Positions 56,201 through 64,000 of a DNA stretch of 64,000 nt are shown here, one piece after another. Source of the DNA: Bombyx mori (lineage: Eukaryota; Arthropoda; Insecta; Lepidoptera; Bombycidae); assembly GCF_030269925.1 (NCBI RefSeq), contig NC_085110.1, positions 9,238,001 through 9,302,000 on the forward strand, written 5' to 3'. Each line of letters opens with the position of its first letter. Position 1 is the first letter of the stretch. Under the pieces are notes generated by a model that worked only from the letters and a program-made list of their open reading frames with translations, had not been told where the DNA came from and ran no database searches. The position numbers and the translations under genes are program-made.

Positions 56201-59200
56201 CGTATACAGACTATAGTTACGTGTATACAACGCCGCTTCATTAATCACGTTGTCTGTCTAATACCTTTCCATTCGCAAGCCTCGCTCCGCCTTCTGTTTA
56301 TTACATAATTATTTTCTTCGACAGAACCGTTCGCTTTTCCCGGTCTCGCTTCCTTATTACTGACCTAGTCGAGCTCGAGTTGCATTACTTACTAAGTTTT
56401 AATAACGTATTTGTTTACGCCTCCACTGTTCGTTCATACTAAAAGCATAGTATGAAACAAAATTAAGCTCACATTTTAACTCGCAATTACGTGTACACTA
56501 ACATAGTATGAGAAATATCGTTTTCAAATGTTGAGAACATTCTAATTGGATTTTAGTGAATAACGAACGTAATTTGATTGAAATTATTAAACAGTTCAGG
56601 CTTATGGTTGAGGTTTCAATGATTGAATTTTTTTTTTAGATATGTGTAATTGAGAATATGCTTTTTTGCACAAAGAAGTATTCTCCTCTTTCTGGTAGTT
56701 GATCGATTTCAATTTATTTGCAGCCGGGGCTGATTTAATCATTACCAATACATACCAAGCTTCAGTGGAAGGCTTCGTAGAGCATCTGGGAGTAACGAAA
56801 GAACAAGGTTATGAATTAATAGCCCGCGCAGTTCAGCTCGCTAAACAAGCCCGCACCCTCTATCTGGAAGAATACCGTGACTACGTTCAAAATGGTAGGT
56901 ATTCAGGTTAAAATCGATTTCTTCACAGTGGCACACTTTATAATGAAGTCAATCAGTTACACATTCACAAAATAGTGTTTAATTTTAGCTTTGGAGTACA
57001 TGTAATATTCTTTGTTCCCCTGTGAATTTTCAAGAATGTTTGCATTTTGTAGTAAACAAAGAATCTTTGGTTCGCACCCGCGAGGGTCGGGTGCAAGCAC
57101 GCATTAATTACACTTTTCAAGGGTTGAAAGGTATTCTATTCAAATAGCGCTAAAACATAGAGTCTACATGTGTTTTGCTGAATAATTTTATTAAATTTTT
57201 TAGATGACATTCCACTCATAGTGGGTTCAGTCGGACCATATGGAGCTCATCTTCACGACGGTTCCGAATACGATGGCAGCTATGCAGACACCACGTCAAT
57301 AGAGGTATATCAAATACAGTGATTTCTTAAAGAAATATATTTAGAAAAAGCTAACTAAAACATTTCTTTTAGTGTCGACTAGAATTTATGTAATCAATTT
57401 GGACAGATTTTTTAAATTTACAAAAGGTTTGCCTTGAGATTTCAATCCCCTTTTACAGTTAATTAAATATTTATGGGCGTCGATTACATTCGATTGTTGA
57501 CGGAATCAGTTAAAAGGTTTTGTTGAATAAAAGCTTTCGTCAGAGTGATTTTCTGCTATCTCGAATTCTTTTTTAAATCTTGAATTCAATTTTTATACCC
57601 TTGGGTGAAAAACCTCTCTTTCTCTCTCTAGTCACTCATGCCATTAACGATAATTCATTATTAAGACCATGAATATTGTGAACGTCCTTGTTCGAATCCT
57701 GCAAAAGTTGTAAATTCACTTAGGTACATAAGCAATGTTAGTAAGTAGTTGAACATAAAGCGAAACTAGAACTTGAAAGTATATAAATTACAATGATTGT
57801 AGATCGCTTTGAGTCTGCGACGAATGACACCACCTTCATATTTCTTCCTACCAATGATATGTTACAAATGTTACGGATGAGCGTTGGTAGGCAGCGGCTT
57901 GGCTCTGCCCCTGGCATTGCTGAAGTCCATGGGCGACGGTAACCACTCACCATCAGGTGGGCCGTATGCTCGTCTGCCTACAAGGGCAATAAAAAAAAAA
58001 AAATTAACTTTCGATATCATATAGACTTTGTGTCGCATAGCTGATGGCATTTTTGTTTTGATCACGAAGTAAATATTGTTGTTGTCCTAGGGTACCCCGG
58101 TGGTAGGTACGTAGGCCCCTCACAAGTTGTCAAATTGGCCCTGTCTTGCGCTTGCTCCTTGATATCACTCCGGGTCATGCCGGCAGTCCTCATCTCGCTC
58201 TTCACGGTGCGTCGCCAAGTATGTACAGGGCGACCAGGTCTTCTCCTGCCAAGCAGTTGCTACTCAAACGCTAATAAATAACTTTTGTAAATTACGCAAT
58301 ACGCAATATTAGTCTATAATTATACAAACTTATCTGCATTTTTCTGCATTTTCCAGTCCGAATATCCCAAAACACCATTTGCAAGGAGCCACGATTTTAA
58401 GATCATAAATGCACAGTCAAATAAAAGCCATTTAAAGCGCCGGTCAAATCGTAAAGAGAGCCGTAAAGTTGCCTGCAAATTAAAAATTTACATCGGCAGT
58501 ATGAAAAACTCCCACTCCATTTCTCATGGTTTTTTTTGTTGTCAGAGAGCATTTAACTGTGGGGTGGACAGTTAATTAACGAAACCTAGTACAAATGGAT
58601 ATCTGAAACAACCATTTCGAACGGAATTTGAATTGCTTATTAAATTGAATTTGTTGTTTTATTACATTTGTCTTGTAGACAACAAAAACAAGTATTTGTT
58701 TTTACTATCAAAACGCTTTAAAACTTGATCGAACTATTGAAATACCGAACATAATTGAATTCGGTTCAGAATAACTTTCAATAAATATGATGACGATGCA
58801 AGTCAATTCAAAGGATCAAACATGATTAGTTTATCCGACTTTCGATAAGAAGACACAGCTAGTTCGTCATTTTACTACCAACTATTAGTTTCCAACAATT
58901 CTTATAGACGGATCATTCGAAATTCTACTACTATGTATTAGTATCTTCACCATATTTTCTTATGTGATTACTTCTATTCCTTCTAAGTTTCCATTCTGAA
59001 AAGCGGGATAGCCATCTGAATGTCAGCATTCACATTGATGTCTATGTGCCTGGAAAATTTCCATTGTTTACATGGATAGTTCTGGGAAATTCAGGAATTT
59101 CATTAACCTTATTGTGCTTATCAAATACTAGCCGTACTCGCCTGCTTCGCTGTGCATTTAAAATTAACGTTATTATTTATGGTCATTATTATTAGGGAGT

Positions 59201-61480
59201 CCAACACTCATATAAATATTAGCCTATCCATTAAATACATGTATTTTCTACATGGATACCAAGTTTCAAGTTAATCGGATGCATGGTTCAGTAGTTATAG
59301 CGAAACGTCCGTAAAAACCACTGTAGATTTATATATTAGTATAGATAATCCTTATCTCCATATAAATATTGAAAAACAGAATAGTAATCAATGGGTTGTA
59401 CTTTTTAGACTATGCGGGAATGGCATCGGCCCCGAATTCAAGCGCTGGTAGAAGCGGGAGTAGACCTCCTCGCACTAGAGACAATTCCATGTCAAGAGGA
59501 AGCAGAGACATTGTGTGATCTTCTACGGGAGTTTCCGGGTACAAAGGCTTGGCTTGCATTCAGTTGTAAAGTAAGTATGAAGTTCCATTTCACTTCATTT
59601 AATTTTGTTAAACCAAAACACGACTAGTTTTCATTTTATGATTTCTTATTTATTCCTTTTGCTCTTATGCAGCCTACTAGGAGAGAAAAAAATAAGAAAC
59701 GTTAAAAAAAAAGTATAAAATTTAATTTGTTTAAATGTTTTGTATAGGTGTGAGAATTACAATTAATAGGAGATTTTATTTAACATTCTTCAAATGAATG
59801 CGAATTTAATATTTGTAAAATTGACCGACTGCAATGTTTTAGAATACGAAATAACTGAGTCGGGAATTTACAACGCTGTTTATTTTGTACACATTTGAAT
59901 ACTTTCCGGGCTGGTTCGGCAACTTGAAAAAACATACTCCGTGAACGATAACAAATTTAAATTAAGTGTTATTTCGAATAAATTTATTCAACTAAAACCA
60001 AAGACATTGATAGACTTAGACAGGTGAATAATTTACTTGTTTTTTTTTATTGTTTACATCGGTGGGCGAGCTCACAGCCCACCTGGTGTTGAGTGGTTAC
60101 TGGAGCCCATAGACATCTACAACGTAAATGCGCCACCCACCTTGAGATATAAGTTTTAAGGTCCTCAGTATAGTTACAACGGCTGCCTCATCCTGCAAAC
60201 CGAAACGCTTCGGCATTACTGCTGCGGCAGAAACAGGGACGGCCGGTGGTGCCTACCCGCGCGGACTCACAAGAGGTCCTATCACCAGTAATTACGCAAA
60301 TCATGGTTTTGCGAGTTTGATATTTATTACACGATGTTATTCCTTCACCGTGGAAGTCAGTCATGAACATTTGTTAAGTACGTATTTTATTAGAAAAATT
60401 GGTACCCGCCTGGGATTTGAACACGGTGCATCGCTCAACACGAATGCACCGGACGTCTTATCCTTTAGGCCACGACAACTTACTACACTTGCCGTGTCGT
60501 GCTACACTTAGCATAAGTTTCCAATACAATAGATTAATATTTTTTTAGGACGATCAAAGTATAGCCCATGGAGAAAGTTTTCAAAAAGTCGCCAAGAAGT
60601 GTTGGGAATTGAATCCGGATCAGTTAGTGGCTGTAGGCGTGAATTGTTGTGCTCCGTCTTTCGTCTCTAACTTAATGAAGGGCTTCAATGACGACAGGCC
60701 ACAAGCCCCAATTCCGCTTATTGTTTACCCTAATTCGGGCGAAAAATATAATCCTCAAATAGGGTAAGTGGATTACAAGGTCACTTTACCAATTATAACC
60801 AAAGCTTTGGCTCATCTAGCTTTCGCGAATTCTAATGAAAAGAGTTTTTGTCGGTTAGGTATAGTGTGCTAAAAGAAAAAAAAAACTTTTAAGACAATTG
60901 AAAATATATCCTTGTCGTTTGGTAATACATATATATTGTACTTTATTTTGACTATGTCGATAGTTCTTTATCATGATTACTCTTCTTATACAGTTAAAAA
61001 AATCATTGATCATATCGACGCTTGAAAGGCAAACGTGACTAAGCGACAATAACTGCTTTATACATAAATGATAGGCAATACCCATATTCAATGCGCAAAA
61101 AATATATATTTCTAGGTCTATTAAAATCATTTCAATCCTACAGCTAGATTCGTTAAAATAGATTTTTTTTCAAGTATTTCAACTTTAGATTAGTCTACTG
61201 TAAAGTTCACGCATTGTCGCTTAGTCACGTTTGCCTTTCAAGCGTCGATATGTATGTATAACATTTACATAAATTTGATTGTTTTAGTTGGATAGACCGT
61301 GACAAGTGCGAGCCCGTGGAGATATACATACAGGAGTGGCTGGACCTCGGCGTGAGGTACGTGGGCGGCTGCTGTCGCACGTACGCCGCAGACGTGTCTC
61401 GCATCCAAAACCAGGTGCACCGCTGGAGGGACAGATACCGCTTCCAAACCAAATACCAGTCGAATAACGGCTTGCATTAG
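53092..61480 (+). CDS. Homocysteine S-methyltransferase, six coding exons, complete
   Basis: Exons 53092-53272, 56724-56894, 57204-57304, 59409-59570, 60549-60763 and 61288-61480 join in phase at GT-AG sites and give 340 residues, close to the family's usual 310-340. The enzyme makes methionine by moving a methyl group from S-methylmethionine (or AdoMet) to homocysteine in the cytosol. Seen here: [10 protein letters not shown] near the start, [41 protein letters not shown] (Cys238) and YVGGCCR (Cys305, Cys306); these three Cys are the expected zinc ligands of the homocysteine-binding barrel. The start is the first ATG in frame, 26 bases behind a TTTCTGTCTAG acceptor, so at least one 5' UTR exon exists. 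No signal peptide or membrane span is in the ATG-initiated protein. The introns hold SINEs, Helitron-like elements and a 40-bp inverted repeat. Confidence 0.94.
53721..53977 (+). repeat. Bm1-type SINE, 5'-truncated, in methyltransferase intron 1
   Basis: From TTACTGGTGGTACGACCTC to ATGCAACAAAAAAAAA; a small deletion after GTGGGGCAG. Confidence 0.9.
54009..54098 (+). repeat. Degenerate Bm1-type tRNA-like head
   Basis: GAAGTCCTTGTGGCCTAAAT, AGACGTCCGATG and GTGTTGAAATCCCGC are a diverged head that follows a SINE tail closely; no body follows. Confidence 0.6.
54185..54365 (+). mobile_element. LINE 3' UTR fragment (Jockey-like)
   Basis: CTTCTCAGTGGGTCGCGAATCC and GGTGGTAGATTCAGCGAAGC are the complement of parts also found at 8.1-8.3 and 19.9-20.0 kb, hence a plus-oriented relative. 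Confidence 0.5.
54685..54830 (-). repeat. Degenerate Bm1-type SINE fragment
   Basis: AATGCCGCCCCATCTGCCTTGAGACATGAGGT is an antisense body landmark; the tail side is barely recognisable. Confidence 0.45.
54831..56723. other. Methyltransferase intron 1, 3' part, nothing recognised
   Basis: A patch of ordinary composition at 55.55-56.35 kb is less AT-rich than the rest but has no exon I can support. Confidence 0.35.
56724..56894 (+). CDS. Methyltransferase coding exon 2
   Basis: The acceptor is TTTATTTGCAG and the donor GTAGGT. It encodes [18 protein letters not shown], a hallmark block of the family, and a helix rich in Ala and Arg. Confidence 0.93.
57204..57304 (+). CDS. Methyltransferase coding exon 3
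   Basis: The acceptor is ATTTTTTAG and the donor GTATAT, phase 0. It encodes [20 protein letters not shown] and YDGSYADT, which match the family's G-S-[IV]-G-P-Y-G-A and GSEY-x-G-x-Y. Confidence 0.93.
57884..58003 (+). repeat. GGCAGCGGCTTGG-type dispersed repeat, best copy
   Basis: From TTGGTAGGCAGCGGCTTGG to CTACAAGGGCAATAAAAAAA with a clean A-tail. It lies in methyltransferase intron 3. Confidence 0.8.
58090..58260 (-). mobile_element. LINE C-terminal scrap
   Basis: The minus strand reads [20 protein letters not shown], then [16 protein letters not shown], a pattern (R-R-x-G-R-P...W-R-R-T-V...E...A-x-D-R) common at the C-terminus of LINE proteins. Intron 3 of the methyltransferase. Confidence 0.6.
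59128..59345 (-). mobile_element. Helitron-like non-autonomous element, family D
   Basis: A|CTAGCCGTACTCGCCTGC at the left and ATTAGTATAGA|T at the right. Read on the minus strand it is TC...CTAG between A and T. It ends 63 bp upstream of methyltransferase exon 4. Confidence 0.55.
59409..59570 (+). CDS. Methyltransferase coding exon 4
   Basis: The acceptor is ACTTTTTAG and the donor GTAAGT, phase 0. It encodes [20 protein letters not shown] followed by TIPCQEEAE and WLAFSCK. Confidence 0.94.
60041..60477 (-). repeat. Bm1-type SINE, near full length, in methyltransferase intron 4
   Basis: Antisense copy with head at the right end (CCTTTAGGCCACGACAACT) and T-run at the left. It ends about 70 bp before exon 5, so it is close to the branch-point area. 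Confidence 0.92.
60549..60763 (+). CDS. Methyltransferase coding exon 5: first zinc cysteine
   Basis: The acceptor is TTTTTTAG and the donor GTAAGT, phase 2. [14 protein letters not shown] carries Cys238, and [13 protein letters not shown] is the family's Y-P-N-S-G-E block. Confidence 0.94.
61011..61252. repeat. Perfect 40-bp inverted repeat (foldback/MITE-like)
   Basis: Arms at 61011-61050 and 61213-61252 are exact reverse complements (arm begins CATATCGACGCTTGAAAGGC) separated by 162 bp of AT-rich sequence. It lies in methyltransferase intron 5, ending 36 bp before the exon 6 start. I see no target duplication and no known family. Confidence 0.9.
61288..61480 (+). CDS. Methyltransferase terminal coding exon 6: zinc Cys pair
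   Basis: The acceptor is TTGTTTTAG. It encodes [20 protein letters not shown], with Cys305-Cys306, and ends TAG at 61478-61480. The exon is much more GC-rich than its surroundings. Confidence 0.95.
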
Positions 61481-61576
61481 AACCTCAATAGGTCTACTAG
61501 TATTGGCGAATTTTAAGCTTTAAATTCAGCTCATGACACTTCGATGATCGACCTATATGCATTCGTGATACGAATT

Positions 61577-61582
61577 AATAAA
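61577..61582 (+). promoter_or_regulatory. Poly(A) signal AATAAA of the methyltransferase
   Basis: The first AATAAA after the stop codon, 97 bases downstream. Other A/T-rich variants follow, so alternative ends are possible. Confidence 0.6.
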
Positions 61583-63306
61583 CAAAAAGTGAATTAACTG
61601 TATTTCACAAAGCAACTATTTTAATTTTTAATTCGATTGGTACCTATAATAATAGAACTCAAATCGACCGTGTATCTGTACGCAATATACATAACGTCTA
61701 GTTTTATTCTTATTTCTGATCCAACAGTGCCATTTTAGGTAATAAATTAATTAGGTTACACAATTCATCGAATTGCATACAAAACTTTTTTGTAAATGCA
61801 CATATTGTACATACCCTATATGTATACTCTATGTCTAAAAATACCAAAGAATTAAAAAGATTTGATTGTTATCTTATTTTCAATAAGTACCTAATGTTTA
61901 CAAATACAAATATAGCGACAGAACACCAAAGAATTATTTAGAATAATAAACACAACATGCGATCAAGGTATAAGACTCTTAGGTATAAGATGATTATAAT
62001 ATAAAGTTGTCTCCTTTGTTGGAAGTAGGTAATCCGTCAGCTATACATAACCGTTCGTCGTCTTGCTGAAAGGGAACAATGACACGATACAAGTTTTGTT
62101 ACAAAATTTCATTGTTAGAAATTATAATATCTACGTATAAATATAAGTGATTATAAGAATGTTTTTCTGGTTAGTTTTTAATACCATATTTTAGAGTCCT
62201 TATAGACTGTCCGTTCCGGACACTATGTAACAAATTGTCTATTTTAAAATAAATGAAAACGATTACTATATGTATGTCCTTTACCGAAAGCATTTTATTT
62301 TAATTCATAAATTGTTTTAGAGTAGTACGTTTCCCAATTTTAAAATATATTTATTCATAATTAAGTGATAAATTAATAAAGGTTTTTCCTTTTTTGGCTC
62401 CTCATAAAGACCTCGACGCCACACTATACAAGGTCAAAGATTATCAATTCAGAAATTCGCCAAATAAATAATACCTTAAAGTCAATTACGTGCTCATTTT
62501 GATATGATATATACATAAATATACCTAACATAGCCTATAAATACCAAGTTGATAAATAAGTGACATACAAAAAACCGCATCAGCCAATTGCGTCGTGCCA
62601 GATGAGTCGACGGTTTACCTTATGATATATGATACCCGTTGTTCATGGACAATAGCAACCATATAATAACCAATAACCAAGCAGCTGCTTACCGCTAAGG
62701 ACTCCTCTCAAACTTCGTTTGAACATGGACATGTGATAGCGCTCGTGGAGCACCGCTAAGGGGAGTTAATTCCGGAGCCTTGGTACTGCCGTTGAAATGT
62801 AATCTTAGATCTTAAGAACAATATTAGGTACTCAAGATTACCTTGGTTCACCAAATGTTATTTTTTAACCTTTATATTAACTAATGCTCAGTTCTTAACA
62901 TTGAATACCATTTTTAACAATAATATGAATATAACATGACTGGCCACGTGACAATTTAGAGAATTTTTTTTAACAATAAGATCCCAGTCAATTGTTACAT
63001 ACTAGGTTATAAAATAGGGTCGTTTAAGAGAATGGAAGAGGCAAGGAGTACCGACCAATTCAAAAGCGGCCGTCTTTGAAAACTTTCGTCAAAATCTCTA
63101 AGGTGGGAATGTGCCTTAGAATATGTGTAATTATTCTAAGGGAATGTGCATTGTACCTACACTAGAGTAAATTTTAAGGTTATGGCTAAATGATGGATGT
63201 TAATCCTCTATTCGTCAGTTTATTTCGCTATAGCTCAGTTCACATCGAAAACATTTTCAGTGTGATTTTTATGGTATATACTTTTTTATGTGAATTTATT
63301 TTGCTA
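61583..63306. other. 3' flank of the methyltransferase
   Basis: AT-rich. At about 62590-62790 there is a degraded antisense relative of the GGCAGCGGCTTGG-type repeat (CAGCTGCTTACCGCTAAGGA, CAAACTTCGTTTGAACATGG). Nothing else recognised. Confidence 0.45.
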
Positions 63307-63564
63307 TCTATATATATAAAAATGAATTGCTGTTCGTTTGTCTCGCTAAAACTCGAAAACGGCTGGACCGATTTGGGGCTAATTTTGGTCTTGAATTATT
63401 TGTGGAAGTTCAGAGAAGGTTAAAAGGTAGATAAATCGGAATTAAATAAAAATAACAACTTTGTTTTTCCTTTGATGTATCCCCGTCGGTTTTAAGTTTA
63501 TTTTATACAAAAGTTTAGGTCTTTCATTTATTAGAGGCACTACGAAATCTGCCGGGTCAGCTAG
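63307..63564 (+). mobile_element. Helitron-like non-autonomous element, family A, internally deleted
   Basis: A|TCTATATATATAAAAATG at the start and CTGCCGGGTCAGCTAG|T at the end. About 30 bp are missing near CCCCGTCGG, and a shorter piece near 63430. Confidence 0.65.
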
Positions 63565-64000
63565 TTATATATAAATAATATACATATTTACGGTCTTGAA
63601 ACACAAATGTACGATTTTAATAACTAGCCGTGTTTCATAGTCGCAAAGTAATTAAGAAAACTAATTAAACAACGTACAGCATAAGATTTTTCGTTCACTG
63701 ACAGTCTTCTATACAGATGTGAATGAACGATGAAGTGCTTTGATATAGTTGCTCTTCGTAGAGAAATGTTTTATTATAAAAATGTTTACCCCTGTTGCTG
63801 TACCATTTTAAGAGAGAAATTTCATATTTCAAGTCAAAGACTGTCGAGTTTTGCAATATTATCTGATGAGATAGCTAAACTAGCTCAGGGCACACACGGT
63901 GTTAAGTGGGTATTGGAGCCGCAACACATAGGGTCCAGGACACAAGTAGATATATCACGTAAACGACAGTTTCATTCTTCAAATAGGAACGTATAGCTCC

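Noticed and set aside
1..64000. CRISPR arrays, bacterial defence or biosynthetic clusters
   Set aside because: The regularly recurring units are dispersed SINEs and other transposons at irregular distances in both orientations, in an intron-containing animal genome.

Overview
This is AT-rich, intron- and repeat-rich eukaryotic DNA from a lepidopteran, most likely the silkworm Bombyx mori or a close relative. The main reason is at least fifteen recognisable copies of a tRNA-derived SINE that matches what I know of Bm1. BMC1-like Jockey LINE tails, RTE and R1-like LINE remnants, a mori-like mariner and several Helitron-like and MITE elements agree with that. I see no prokaryotic operons, CRISPR arrays, rRNA genes or genuine tRNA genes. 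Most of the DNA is intron, intergenic sequence or transposon debris. Three host genes can be rebuilt with consistent splice phases. (1) Positions 13891 to 109, minus strand: a complete nine-exon zinc-dependent membrane dipeptidase (peptidase family M19), 890 residues as modelled, with a 424-residue first coding exon, one N-terminal membrane span and a full extracellular catalytic domain. Its roughly 7 kb sixth intron carries a hAT-like MITE, an R1-like LINE with an intact 991-codon frame and an 82-base poly(A), and an internally deleted BMC1-like fragment. (2) Positions 38430 to 35523, minus strand: a three-exon gene for a secreted protein of 211 residues that I do not recognise beyond a weak lipocalin-like N-terminus. 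(3) Positions 53092 to 61480, plus strand: a complete six-exon homocysteine S-methyltransferase of 340 residues with the zinc cysteines intact. Its 5' untranslated exon may lie well upstream; a CpG-rich block ending in a GTAAGT donor near 47.4 kb is one candidate. The three genes do not form an obvious pathway: one trims dipeptides outside the cell, one remethylates homocysteine in the cytosol, and one is secreted with unknown role. I found no convincing new multi-gene system. The points most worth a second look are the orphan secreted gene, two adjacent perfect hairpins sharing the same CTCT loop in a dipeptidase intron, a perfect 40-bp inverted repeat in a methyltransferase intron, a 40-bp direct repeat bracketing an RTE fragment, and seven Helitron-like insertions of four sequence types that share CTAG/TC termini.
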